This document shows, one piece after another, positions 44,860 through 56,254 of a DNA stretch of 64,000 nucleotides (its first letter is position 1; every line of letters begins with the position of its first letter). Position numbers and translations under genes: made by a program. Under the pieces are notes generated by a model. The model saw only the letters and a program-made list of their open reading frames with translations, was not told the origin of the DNA and ran no database searches. The stretch is from Pardosa pseudoannulata (lineage: Eukaryota > Arthropoda > Arachnida > Araneae > Lycosidae). Location of the stretch: the NCBI GenBank assembly GCA_032207245.1, contig CM063504.1, positions 84,034,844 to 84,098,843 of the forward strand, in the 5' to 3' direction.

Positions 44860-45840
44860 TTATTTAGCTTCTTCTTATTGTTATCATTTTCTTCCCTCGG
44901 AGAGCTAAAAAGCTTCAGAACTCGTTTATCTTTGATTTGTATCGTTATCCGAGCATATTTGTGTCGGTGTTTAACCCTTCTTATTTGGAGTTAGAAGAAT
45001 GTAAACATACGTGCAAAGAGGTGTGCACTTGGAAATGACTTAACAAAAACGGACGAGAGAAATGTAGTGTTGTCTAAGCAGTGAATGTCTCAACAATAAA
45101 TATTTATTTATTTAATTTTTTTGTCTTATTTTCTTCGCTGAGTAAGTTAAATGCTTCAAACCCCGTTTAAGTTTCAGTTGTATCGTTATTGACGTACATT
45201 TATATCGTTGTTTAGCCTCTCTTGTTTGGGATTGGAAGAATATAAGCATATATGCAATGAGTTGCACGCGTGAAAATGACTAAGCAAATAAAGAACGAAA
45301 GCTCTGCTTGAAAAGAATAAAAAAGAAGGAAAGTTACTACTATCTAATCATTAAATGCTTAGAAATAAAATTATTTATTTAACTTCTTTTCATTATTATT
45401 ATTATTTTTATTATTATATTCTTCCCTTGGAAAGTTATAAAAGCTACAAACCTCGTTTATCCTAAAATTGTATCGTTATTCATGCATATTTGTATTCAGT
45501 GGCGTACGCAGAATGTTTTCAAGGGGGTTATAATTATTAAGGGAGGTTCATAATTCTAAAAAAATAATAGCCCGCATAATTTTTACTAAAATTTTTATTT
45601 TTGCCATTTTGTCTGAACTTAAGGGGGGGGCTAAACCCCTAACTCTTATCCATGCATAGTTGTATTCAGTGGCGTAAGCAGAATTTTTTCAAGGGGGGTT
45701 CATAATTCTAAAAAAATAATAGCCCGCATAATTTCTACTAAAATTTTCATTTTTGCCATTTTGTCTGAACTTAAGGGGGGGGTTAAACCCCTACCCCCCT
45801 TGCGTACGCCCCTGTTTGTATTGTTGTATAATTCTTGTCT
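44860..45840. repeat. Three diverged tandem units
   Basis: A block with TTATTTAGCTTCTTCTTATT, a Cys/Leu-free AT region, CTCGTTTATC and GTATCGTTAT recurs near 44865, 45110 and 45375. The third unit is interrupted by the hAT MITE at 45497-45814. Confidence 0.65.
45497..45814. mobile_element. hAT MITE with perfect 8-bp target duplication
   Basis: The ends CAGTGGCGTACGCAG and, in reverse, CAGGGGCGTACGCAAG are flanked by TTTGTATT on both sides (45489-45496 and 45815-45822). A 170-bp internal tandem duplication starts again at 45667 and carries about 20 bp of the left host flank (CATGCATAGTTGTATT) with it. Confidence 0.93.
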
Positions 45841-45996
45841 GAGGTAAGAAAAACCGTACCTAGAAAATAATTTTTTAGGCGTCAGGGGGTATTCGTCTGC
45901 CTGATTTTAATATTTTTTTTTATCAAATAAATATTATAGCTAAGAGGATAGTCGTAAAGAAATACGTTAATAATTATCAACAATAAAATATATTGA

Positions 45997-46363
45997 TGTT
46001 GGATCGGATCTTTCCACTAGATCCTGTTGTTGTTCATTCCAATAAAAACACTGTCCAATGTCTTTTCTTATTTTAATTTAACGAACAAATATTTACAACT
46101 ATTTACAAAATTATTAACTTCTGCCACATGGCAGTTAAATGTTACCATATCAGCTCGGGTCTCATGCGACCATACCTCACAGAGGCCGTCTTACAACTAC
46201 TGTGCCTCACATGCAGAGCCACCTGGCGGCAACACGCCGCGGGCGGAGAGGATCAACCACATGTTTTAATAATGTCATAAATAATAAATAATAGCATGAA
46301 TTAATCCTATCAATTTTTTTATTTAATAAGTATAAAATCTTACCTATTATTCATCACCTCACA
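45997..46363 (-). mobile_element. LTR with adjoining polypurine tract
   Basis: On the minus strand the sequence starts TGTGAGGTGATG and ends GGATCCGATCCAACA-like (TG...CA termini). It is preceded by an A6G6A polypurine tract (46364-46376 on the plus strand). This is how the 3' LTR of a retrotransposon joins its internal region. It contains a TATA-like and AATAAA-like stretch. The internal region beyond the tract is lost within about 70 bp. The 80-codon plus-strand frame across it is not a gene. Confidence 0.55.
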
Positions 46364-46376
46364 TCCCCCCTTTTTT

Positions 46377-46590
46377 CGTCATTTTGTATTTTGGACCCCT
46401 TAATGCACAGTTTTTTTAAAGGCCGGCCAAAACAAATCAAATTTATTAATGTAGAAAGCACAATTTAGAACGTTGACTTGCCAAAAAAATTACAAAATAC
46501 AAAAATAATCAAAATTTGAGTATATTGGATGTTTATACCATTGGTATGATTTTTAATATTTAGAATATTATTATTATTATGGAAAGAGTA
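46377..46590. other. AT-rich, truncated retroelement flank
   Basis: No coding signal. It may include a remnant of the LTR element's internal region. Confidence 0.35.
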
Positions 46591-46597
46591 TATTGTT

Positions 46598-46684
46598 CAA
46601 TTGGTAGGCAATCTACCAATTGACAGTATGATGTGTCATCCCTTGATGCGTAGGTATCAAATATGAAACCCTTATGTTTCATAT
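46598..46684. repeat. Two neighbouring palindromes
   Basis: CAATTGGTAG and CTACCAATTG face each other around GCAAT (46598-46622). Further on, ATATGAAAC and GTTTCATAT are inverted around CCTTAT (46661-46684). Positioned just upstream of a TATA box, they may be subterminal transposon palindromes. That is inference. Confidence 0.6.
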
Positions 46685-46697
46685 CTCAGGAATAAAG

Positions 46698-46706
46698 TAT
46701 ATAAAG
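46698..46706 (+). promoter_or_regulatory. TATA box of a probable transposon promoter
   Basis: TATATAAAG lies about 115 bp upstream of the ATG at 46812. Initiation would be expected around 46728. It shares the composite region with piggyBac-like ends, which suggests a transposon promoter. Confidence 0.4.
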
Positions 46707-46811
46707 TGACGCCTCGAGTCAAGGATGTCTTTACAGCCAGAGCTTAGTAATAAAATAGTTAACAGTTATATTTTATTTTACATTATATTTTAGTAAAATA
46801 TATAGGGAAAA

Positions 46812-46886
46812 ATGAGCGAATCAGAATATGAATATGAAATACAGTGTCGGAAAACGGCTCACAAGGAAGAGATAAGTCGTAAGTGA
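46812..46886 (+). pseudogene. Short acidic ORF with splice donor, possible transposase first exon
   Basis: ATG opens 24 codons starting MSESEYEYEIQ, followed by TGA. A consensus 5' splice site GTAAGT lies at 46879-46884 within the last codons, leaving 67 nt of coding exon. An acidic N-terminus and the downstream TTAA-type ends fit a deleted piggyBac-like element. The link is inference, since joining to the nearest acceptors gives an early stop. Confidence 0.3.
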
Positions 46887-46989
46887 TAAGTAGAAAAAAA
46901 TATATATTTCATACTTGAATAAGTAAGTATTATAGCTTACAATCCCACGTAAATGATAAATATCAATAAAACGATTGGTTTTTTTTCTT

Positions 46990-48304
46990 TCACATTGTTA
47001 TTTTCAATTCTTGGTTACATTCGAGTGTGAAAAATTATGCAAAATAAAGTACAACGCCTCTCGAATTATCTCAAGTGTACACAATTTGGCCAGTTTAGCA
47101 CGCTCGAGATAACTCGAGCGTACACGTGAAGGTGTTAAAATAGTTGTATATGATAGTTGTTATATACTATGATAATAAATTATCTAAAAAAATCTTGAAA
47201 ACGTAGTTCTATTAAATGTAGTTTTTTTTCTTTAATACTAAAAGATGCTAATTCTTCTATTTTGTAGCAATAATCTTTTAAATTTTATATAAACATTAAT
47301 GTTGTTTTAAGATGCAATTCTTGATTGCATTCAAGTATGAAAAATTATAGCAATATAAAGTACAGCACCGCTCGAATTATCTCGAGTGTGCACAGTTTGG
47401 CTAGTTTTATTTTTTTTAAATCAATTTTAAGTTCAAGTAAAAAACTTATAGCTAAAAATACAGCACCGCTAATTTTGATTAATTTTTCAAATTTTTAATA
47501 TTTTGTTTTAGGATGCAGTTCTTGATTGCATTCGAGTATGAAAAATTATAGCAATATAAAGTACAACGCCGCTAGAATTATCTCGAGTGTGCACAGTTTG
47601 GCCAATTTAGCACGCTCGAGTTAACTCGAGCGTACACGTGAAGGGATTAAAATAGTTGTTGGATATGATAGTTGTTATATACTATGATAATAAATGATCT
47701 AAAAAAATCTTGAAAACGTAGTTCTATTAAATGTAATTTTTTCTTTAATACTAAAAGAACTTATTTTGTGGGAATTATCGAATATATTATTGAAAGTCGA
47801 ACTGAGAACATATGTACACTTTTCATATAACAGTTTAAAAATGATTCTCCTTAAGTAAAGATGCTAATTTCTTTCTGTAGTAAATAATAATTGGCTTAAA
47901 TTAATAAACTCAATGCTAGTAACAATTTTGACTAGTTATTTGAATATATGTCATTAATTTTTATATAAAGTTGTTTATTAAGTATATAGTTATTTTCGGG
48001 GAAAATTTTTCAGAAAAACTCTTAAACAGCTAAGTAGATATTTTTATTGTAAATCAATAAGTTAAATAGCAGTAAAAAGACTTAACTGTTACATAATACT
48101 CTTAATCCTATTTTGAGAATAATCTTTTCAAATTTATCCACAAAAAATTAATAGCCTTGTTTTAGGATGCAATTCTTGATTGCATTCGAGTATGAAAAAT
48201 TATAGCAATATAAAGTACAACGCCGCTCGAATTATCTCGAGTGTGCACAGTTTGGCCAGTTTAGAGCGCTCGAGTTAACTCGAGCGTGCACGTTAAGGGG
48301 TTAA
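46990..48304 (+). mobile_element. Serially duplicated piggyBac-like 3' ends
   Basis: A 3'-terminal block occurs around 47004, 47311 (truncated), 47512 and 48166. It reads TTTTAGGATGCAATTCTTGA, AATATAAAGTACAACGCCGC, then CTCGAATTATCTCGAGTGTG and CGCTCGAGTTAACTCGAGCG. The last copy ends CACGTTAAGGGG before TTAA (48301-48304), giving reverse termini CCCCTTAACGTG. The TTAA target, CCC end and subterminal palindrome match the other piggyBac-like elements here. Copies 1 and 3 also share about 90 bp of downstream flank, so they arose by tandem duplication rather than separate insertion. Confidence 0.7.
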
Positions 48305-48800
48305 GCAGTATTTGAAAATGCCACGAGATACCACAAATACGCGATCACTTTAATAATTATTTAGACTCTTTTCTTAGCAATCCAACTTTTAAATAATATT
48401 TCATAATTTTCGATACACTGTAGAAACACCCAAAACGCGAATGTAAGATCCTGTTAACTCGAGCGTGAACGTTGAGGTTAATCAGTATTTGAAAATGCCA
48501 CGAGATACCACAAATACACGATCACTTTAATAATCATTTAGACTCTTTTCTTTGCGATTCAACTTTTAAATAATATTTGATAATTTTCGATACACTGTAG
48601 AAACACCCAAAACGCGAATCTCAGATCCTGTTAACTCGAGCGTGCACGTTAAGAGGTTAATCAGTATTTGAAAATGCCACGAGATACCACAAATAAGCGA
48701 TCACTTTACTAATCATTTAGACTCTTTTCTTTGGAATTCAATTTTTAAATAATATTTGATAATTTTCGATACGCTTAAGAAACACCCAAAACGCGAATGT
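48305..48800. repeat. ~178-bp tandem triplication
   Basis: CAGTATTTGAAAATGCCACG begins units near 48305, 48484 and 48662. The two junctions carry GTTAACTCGAGCGTG(A/C)ACGTT, a piece of the piggyBac-like end, so the duplication breakpoints lie inside that end. Confidence 0.92.
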
Positions 48801-49356
48801 CCGATCCTGCTTCAGTGCATGGATTTCGTTGGAAGTATGCAAACAAACGCACAAAATGAAGAGCATATAATTTGTGACTTGGAAAAATCAGAAATTAGAA
48901 ACTCACTGCTGTCGGAGGTTTGTCTGCCTGAGTAATAACGACTGCATTAAGCGTGGTAATAGTTGCATATGCATATTACTTGTCATTCCTCCTGACAGAG
49001 GCTAAAGCGAAGTTGACGCATTTCGGCGGTGGAACAGAGGAGGCGGGAAAGGGGGAGAAATATTGTTATGCATTAATGGCCAGGCAGAGAGTCGGTCATC
49101 AATCAATTAGTTGGGAATACCGATGCCTGGGATATACCAAGCCTTGAAGCGGCTGGATATTTGGGGTGTTCTTTGATTGATCCAACACAAAATTTAAAAT
49201 TAGGAATATTAAAAAGGACTAGAAATAGTATACTAAAAATTATAGAGTCTCATGTGTTTTAAATTTTAAAAAATATATACATACAACGAATTATTCTTCG
49301 GTAATTAATTTACAACGTATTAAAAGATCGTGAAAAATTTCTTCTAGAACAAGTTA
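48800..49356. other. Non-repetitive, GC-balanced stretch
   Basis: 48800-49160 looks unique. It contains octamer-like TATGCAAA and the palindrome TGCATATGCA (48963-48972). A 64-codon frame at 48953-49147 is unrecognised. It could be a conserved non-coding element, but the sequence alone cannot show that. Confidence 0.3.
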
Positions 49357-49369
49357 TATATCGGAATTA

Positions 49370-49546
49370 GCCGAAAAATGTCCGAATGGTTAGGGTGCTG
49401 GCCTTCGGAACCGGAGTTCCTGGGTTCAAATCCCACTACGGCATGAATGTTCGTAGCCGTTCGGAATTGGCTTTAAGCAGTAGGTCACGGTCTCATTAGC
49501 CCTTGCGTTGCAAAGCGTAGACCGTAGTGCTCCAAAACCAAACCAA
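49370..49546 (+). mobile_element. tRNA-derived SINE (family A), copy 5
   Basis: It has the A-box region GTCCGAATGGTTAGGGTGC, the B box GGTTCAAATCC, the body AGTAGGTCACGGTCTCATTA and the tail CCAAAACCAAACC. A near-perfect duplication ATATCG(T)GAATTA flanks it (49358-49369 and 49547-49559). Confidence 0.9.
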
Positions 49547-49559
49547 ATATCGTGAATTA

Positions 49560-51222
49560 ACATATTGAAGATATTCCAATGTTTTCAATATTTTTTAAAA
49601 AAATTTATTTATTCGATTTTTTCAGTTTCAAAAGATTTTTTAAAATAGCTGTTGATGTCACATTAATTAATGTTTAGTTCATTCTATAAGCAAAAAGAAT
49701 TTATTCAAATATATGTAATTTTAAAATTATCTATATTTGAATAAATGCTAGTTATTTTGGGTATTTTAAATAAATTAGGAAGAAATAAAAATTATACTAG
49801 GGTTATTATTTCGTGAAGTTAAACGACCAGTAAGAAACCACTTATAGTGTACTCTATAAATCGATCTATAATTTGTGTTTTAGAAGGAACTTTTTTCATT
49901 GATTTTTTATTTTAATTTGCTCGCGAAAAAAACTCTAGAAAAAAAAACTCTGTATAAAAATTTTCGATTTTTTAACCCTTCGAGACCTTTATAGATCTTA
50001 AAATATCAAAAGAGAAATTATTGTTTAGAACATATGGGAGTTTTCTTTCTTTTTTTTTAAGCAATTTGATACATCTGTAATGTACGAAAACAAGATATAT
50101 ACAATTAAAAGTTTTTACAAAATCTGAAACTGAATTTAATTCGAATAAAAATAAATAAATAAGTCTTTTTGAATATTTAGTAAGTGCAGGCAAGTTATAA
50201 ATGTATGTCTATAAGAAATATTTCCACGGTATAACGAATTCAAATTAGTTCATTCACTTTCAAGCACTTCGATTCCATGTGTAGGAGTCAAATTATCTGG
50301 AAACCTTTCAACGACCAGTTTGATCAGTTTCTTTTTTCATTCTCAGTAAGGGTTTTATTTATTATAATTACCTTGCTGATGTTTTATTTCGTGTTAATGC
50401 CTGTTTGAACAAATTCGCTCCAGCTCTAGCTTTCTAAATGAGAAAAAAAGCAGCACTAACGAATCGAGAAAAACCAGTGTGAAAATAAAATATAAATAAT
50501 AAATGGAATACTATATTTATTAGTACATAAAGATCATACGTGTATGTTGCTCTATATGTGCTTTGCAATAAGAAAAATGGCAAAAATTTTATATGGTATC
50601 AAACGTGCATCATACGTTTGACATGCAAGTAGTTTTCCAGATTGAAAATCAATTAATACGGAGACAAAATGAATTAACCCGAAACGTTGTTTCAAGGTCA
50701 TTCTTCAGCTGACTATATTTTTTAAACTTTTAATACTAAGTATAGAGAAAGTGCATGTTTGTAAACAAATACGAATGCTGACTACAACTCAACTTTCCGT
50801 TGGCAAAACATTGCATGTTTTCATTGTATCTTATGAGCTTCGATATGGATCACGTATACAACAAAACTAAATTTTATTTAAAGGAAAGGGAAGGAAACAT
50901 CCGAAACAGTAATTCGAAATCGATTTTTTAGCACTTACAAAAGTATATATTTAAAAAAAAAATTAAACCCTTTACACAGTACTATTAAGTACCATAATCA
51001 AAGTATAACTACTTTGATTATATTAACAGGCACAATAAACTATTACATAAATAAGAATTTAATAAAAATGAGCAAAACCTGATCATTTTAACGACAAAAA
51101 ATAATTACATTTATAGGTACAGTACTTCTTAGAAAAACATAGAAAATGCATTAGAAATATGAAAAAACAACCTAGAAATAATAAAAAAATTCTTAGAGAA
51201 TAATAATTTTATATAATCTATT
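49560..51222. other. AT-rich intergenic, no supported gene
   Basis: TTAACCCTTCGAGACC (49974) and TTAAACCCTTTACACAG (50966) resemble single TTAA-type transposon ends, but no partner ends were found. The latter is followed by ATAATCAAAGTA...TACTTTGATTAT inverted arms (50996-51021). Confidence 0.4.
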
Positions 51223-51225
51223 ACA

Positions 51226-51417
51226 TTACAGTAAGGTTAACGTTTTATTACCACACTGAAAATGTTTGCTGCAAATTCTCGAAAACCTTGAAGTCCAGTC
51301 TTGCCTTTTCAAAGCTTTTATCCAAAGCATTCGCAATGTAGGATCTTCAGGAAAGCAATAAAATCCAATATTTTCGCCTTTTTTGGAACGCTTAGTACAG
51401 CCATACGTGTACCACAT
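51226..51417 (-). pseudogene. THAP zinc-finger domain fragment
   Basis: The 63-codon frame starts MWYTYGCTKRSKKGENIGFY and continues CFPEDPTLRMLWIKALKRQD and RFSRICSKHFQ. The order C, F-x-FP, R-x-x-W and C-x-x-H-F matches the C2CH THAP domain used for sequence-specific DNA binding, also found in P-element and related transposases. The first Cys of the C-x(2-4)-C pair appears replaced (WYTYGC). The frame ends a few residues after CSKHF, so it is either an isolated exon (GGTAAT could be a donor) or a broken copy. No partner exon was found. Confidence 0.65.
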
Positions 51418-53528
51418 CTTTTTACAATTTTTAGATAATTGACAAAATTAAAGCACGATCTGTACGAAATTCAAATGTTTTGCCAACGAGGAAGTTGAGC
51501 TGCAAATTTTTGCTGCACCTGAAGTCATGAGCACATTCTCTGTTCAATAATTCTAACCGTAAAATCATTCCAAACACTGGACGTTCACCATACATCCGTC
51601 AGCATAGACAAGAATTTACTGAGAACTGCTAATCAGTGTAATAAGTAAATGAATAGGTTTATTAGCACTGTTTTATAAAATAGCTTCGGTAGAAGTGATA
51701 AAGTTTAATAGGATTACTACTAAGATATAGTAAAGATTTTGATGAGTAAAATTTTTCAGCATTTTTTCTTCTTTGAAAACCTGTTGTATTATTCCAAATT
51801 TATTCCAGATCCCATCCTCGTACATACTGGAAAACCGGATCGAATACAACAGAGTGGAGTTGAGATGTACAGAAGGTAGAAAAATACACAACACGTGTCT
51901 TGATTCAGCCAGGACCTTATTTTCTTTGGTGGTATGCAGCGAATTCCCCTCACGCATGCAGCAAATTCGGTCGAGGAAAATGGAAGTTACCTGTAAACCA
52001 ACCTACAAAGTCTTTCAAATTTTCGGATATTTGCTATTATTTATAATTTTGTCAATGGGATCTGCATTTTAAAATTTTTAAATCATTGCACAAGAACTTA
52101 CGTTTCCGGCAAGTACATCGACTAAAATCATGATAACACAGTTTCATCCTTTTATAAAACTTCATTCTACACTACTCTATTTACATGTGATACCAAATAA
52201 ATTTCATGTCAGTAAGTTTTTCTTTTTATAAAAATGGCATCCTAGGACGTTTAAAATGACAGATCATTATTAATGAAAACAGATTGCAAGAACCAAAGTT
52301 GTTTAAATGTCACATTTGTTTTACTTTGTGTAATCCATAATAATGAAGATTTAAAACATTCAATAATATATATTAAGTAAAAATGACTTGAGCATTAATA
52401 GGTTAAAACTGCTAGAGGGCAGTAACTGAACGGAAAAATTAATCCCGATAAATCTACCCTATGCCAACGAAAACTATTGAAAAGGCGAAACAGTAATAAA
52501 TTAGGTAAGCGATAACTTCTTAAATGCTGCACCTACTCTTTCAATTTCGTATACACAAAGAATGTTTTAAGTCGAATTTTGTTATCCAGGTTTTCCCATT
52601 TCCCATTTAATCTGGATAATAGACTTTACTATAATTGAAAAAAAAAAACAAAAAAAAACATAAGATTTAAAATTCATTTAGGAGATAAAACACAGAAAAT
52701 GATCTCGCAAATATATTACTTATTTATCGATTACGGCGAAGGTTATTTCGAATGAAAAGAAAATAATATTACTGTCTCGCCAGCTGAAAGTGGAAGGAAA
52801 AAAGAAAAATCCTTGGGCAAATGGAAAAGCATTATATAATGACAATTCTTATTCCGTCCCTCTATTTATTTGTGGAGCTCCAGGTGTTAAAAAAAAAAAA
52901 TTTTTCTTCCTCTCACTTATTGTGAATGACGTTTTTGCCACAAGAGTGTCACGTGAGCGACGCGATTATTCTTTTCGCCATGCACCTGAATAACAAACTT
53001 GTTGATTCATCTGTCAAACTGAGCCACTTTACATGTTCTTCAGACCGTAAACAACTTTCAAGAGTATTCATTGTATAGGAGAGGTTTTAAAAATATTTAC
53101 GTATTTTAATCGCATAGAGGTGAGTTTCACAACTTATTTTTAAAAAGGGGTTTTGAGCCTGAAATCTTTGTTACTACGTAAAATTTTTAAAAAGGAATTG
53201 TAGAAATATAGGAGCAAAAAGTATAGTCTCAAAGCTGGATTTACGGAGATATAATACTTTTCCAGCTGAAAAACCTTAACAGCCTATTTTTGATGCAAGG
53301 TAAAAAGTCCTATCCTGTATAGAAAAAGAAAAAAAAAAAGAAAAAGATATCGTAAATTGTAATCGTATTTATAAAGATCTAACTTTATAATATATATAAT
53401 ATCTTTATATTACATTTATTGTTATATAATAATATTTATCAATTTATAAATATTATTTTGTTTTCTTATATGAAGCAATACATTTTTCAAAACACACAAA
53501 ATTGTACAGGCACCAAATAAGAAAAGTA
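51418..53528. other. Intergenic, no supported gene
   Basis: Mutually antisense frames at 51673-52072 and a 67-codon frame at 52790 have no recognised domain. A CACGTG lies at 52951. Confidence 0.4.
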
Positions 53529-53529
53529 G

Positions 53530-53600
53530 TATCGAACGATAATCGAATGGGTAGGGCACTGCTGTTTGGAACCACATTTCGTAGGCTTAAGGAGTGTTTA
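53530..53600 (+). mobile_element. Degenerate SINE head (family A)
   Basis: TCGAATGGGTAGGGCACTGC and TTTGGAACCACATTTCGTAGG resemble the tRNA-like head of the SINE family. The B box and body are not preserved. Confidence 0.4.
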
Positions 53601-53604
53601 GAGG

Positions 53605-54850
53605 AAGGGAATACAATCTCGAAATGTTGAAAATCTACAAACAGCTTGACATTATTGAGAAAACATGATATATTTCGAGATAAAAAATCTTCACTGTAAT
53701 AGTCAATATTTTCATTCAATATAAACTAAAAATTTCTACTCTGCTTATAATAAAGTATTTCCTAGATCATTAATAAGAATCGTACTTTATAAAAATAATT
53801 TAATTTTATTATATGGAGCAAAACCTATGTAAAAATGCAAGATACATACATCGGAATTAAAAGTGTATATATAAATAAACATACCCGCGAAATAACTTTC
53901 GAAATTTGTAAATCGGAAACTAATTTTTTATTTAAAATTAATTTAATATTTAAAAATTTAATATTTTAAATTATATTAATTATATTAAATAAAATAAAAA
54001 ATAAATATAAATAAAATAAATAAATAAATAATAATAATAAATAAATAAATATAATAAATGAATAAAATTAAATAAAATATTAAATATATTAATAATTTAA
54101 TATTTTAAATAATTTAAAATTCATCTTAATTATTAAATTAATTTAATAATTAAGATTTAATATTTATTAATCTGTTATTAATAAAACTCGATTTTATTAA
54201 TATTAGCAATATTGTTTTCTTTAGAGCATGATAAAAAAAATTCAGTTTTAAATTTCTTAACAGCTTCTAAATTTTAAAATGTTAGATAATTCTTTTTAGC
54301 TAAAAAAAATAGTAAAAAATGGGGGGGTCAGCCCAGTTTAAGCCATGGACTTTTAAAAGTAAATACCTACATAATATGAATTTTTATGTAATGTTTAACG
54401 CTATTGTTAATATTAAATATTAATATGTAATTTAAAATATTTTTTGCAAAATTTTGGGGTTTTTTTATTAAAAACAATAAAAAATATAAGTGGCAGTTTG
54501 TACCCCACCCCACCCCCAAAAATTTTCGTTATATAGTTTCTTAGTAAATTTAAGCACAAGATATCTAAACGTAAACACTAAATATTAGTTTTACACTCTG
54601 AACATGATATCATAAAGAAAATATTTCTTATAATGTTGATAAAAATTTCTACACATAAGTAGATGAAAATGGATTTTTTAACAAAAATTACTCATCGAGT
54701 TGTTATGGATAATAAACATTGCCCAATAATTTTTACTCAGGAGAAAAGAAATAACAGAAAATATCATTATTCCAGTCCTTTGCCAGCTCCAAAACAATTT
54801 TTCTATGACGAATAAAATCTGCACTTATTCATAAATAAATAAATTCTGTT
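53605..54850. other. AT-rich and low-complexity intergenic
   Basis: 53930-54180 is nearly pure A/T with AAATAAATAAAT-type runs. No gene or terminal repeat is supported. Confidence 0.55.
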
Positions 54851-54853
54851 AAT

Positions 54854-55301
54854 CACGTGTTCCTGGAGGTAAACAACATTTTAAATACGCAGTACAAGTC
54901 ACGTGAAAACAATTTCAGTAAGTGATAGAATCATATTTCTGTTTAAGATACAATTTTGTTACATACGAAATTTTTGAAATGACGCCACAGGTTTTAATAC
55001 GTTTTTCTTTTAGGGAAAATCCCTGCATCCTGTCTTGTAAAGAAGCGTCAGACGTTTTCGTCACAATATTTCGTCATAAACTCGCACGTCATTAAACGTC
55101 ATGAATCGTCAGCTAATCAGCACAAGTGTATCGCACGTGACATCCAAACATGTGCCCCGGAGTAGGCGGGGTCAGGTGACGAACGCGAAGGCTGTTATAC
55201 GTCATCCGCACACGAGCAGGCCTCTCGTTTCGACTTCCCTGCAGAGAAAAAGATTAAATATAGCTGCGTGTTTACTCTTTGTATGACGTTTAGGTCACGT
55301 G
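54854..55301. promoter_or_regulatory. Cluster of four CACGTG boxes and CRE half-sites
   Basis: CACGTG occurs at 54854, 54900, 55134 and 55296. Between about 55045 and 55290 there are also at least eight CGTCA or TGACG half-sites. 55030-55300 is GC-richer than its flanks. This would fit a regulatory region bound by bHLH-Zip and CREB/ATF proteins, but no transcript is identified and function is inference. Confidence 0.35.
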
Positions 55302-55305
55302 CTGC

Positions 55306-55557
55306 GTTGAATCGGAGTTATTTTGGAAGTAATTATGTGAAATATAGCACAAGGATCAGCTTTAAGAAGTTATAATCGGAGAGACTGTAACATCTTAACA
55401 TATCTAATAACTTTTTTTTTATTGTAAACGTGCAATATGATTTATTTTTATAAAATCTGATTAGAAGGTTTAAGGAAGTGAAAGTAATACGTAGATCAGA
55501 CGAATAAGGAAATGACAAGGCGTGCAAATTTAATTTCGGCTTTGTAATCACTAATGC
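55306..55557. other. Intergenic, no supported gene
   Basis: An AT-rich minus-strand frame at 55333-55563 has no recognised motif. Confidence 0.4.
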
Positions 55558-55558
55558 A

Positions 55559-55620
55559 CTCAAACCTCGCTATAGCGAACTCGGCATATAACAAATCCTC
55601 AGATATAAAAAACGAAAAAT
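55559..55620. mobile_element. Probable Tigger/pogo terminal fragment
   Basis: ACTCAAACCTCGCTATAGCG followed by AACTCGGCATATAACAAA resembles the ends of Tigger/pogo elements (AACCTCGxTATAxCGAAC). No partner end is certain. A similar block (TATAGCGAAAATCTTAG, ATCGGATATAACAAACT) lies near 57040. Confidence 0.4.
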
Positions 55621-56254
55621 TTTTTCGTGTTAATTCACAGTTTCCAACTGGCTGCCCGCCCCCCTTCTAAGGCTCTTGAAACAATAAACAATTACTTGCC
55701 TTGTAGATTTTTCTTTAATTAAATTCGTTAAAATTCAAAACAGAATTCAACTTGTAAATTCATTTTTGCTTTTTCTTCTGAGATTTTGAAATTTCTTCTG
55801 CAGAAATGGTGGTAGACACCCTTTTAAGGCCCCTCCATACTATGGCTCACTGTACGCCATTACCACTCTGGGGGGGGGGGGGTTATGGCTTATCGAGGTC
55901 GACGATGGCAGACGAAAAATTGGCCTTGGCGAAGGATGGCTTCGAAAGTGGTTCTTCTCGGAAGATCAAAGACAGCTAGCAGGCGCTACCAAAGTGCGCA
56001 GTAGACTCTATGGACGTATCCTCGAGCTCTGCTGATTTAGTGGCCCAGTGTGTAGATGCAACCCGTGAACCATTGTCCAAGGTCGCCATCAGGACCAGTA
56101 CTAAAGTGGTGAACAATTGGCTATAGTGTGGAGGCGACATCATTGATGTAGCTGACCATGACGAATACTCTTTCTAAATTATCGTTCCTCAAATTTTAAC
56201 TTGGTTATATTATTAATTTTAGTTTGTTTTTAGGAATTTTTGTTCTTTACCATT

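Noticed and set aside
46027..46269. 80-codon plus-strand frame
   Set aside because: It lies across an LTR on the opposite strand and lacks any domain.
51673..52072. Overlapping frames of 94 and 99 codons on opposite strands
   Set aside because: Mutually antisense, no recognised domain and no splice support.
55101..55286. 61-codon plus-strand frame in the CACGTG cluster
   Set aside because: It is rich in Arg, Ser and Thr because of GC-rich motif clusters and has no recognisable domain.
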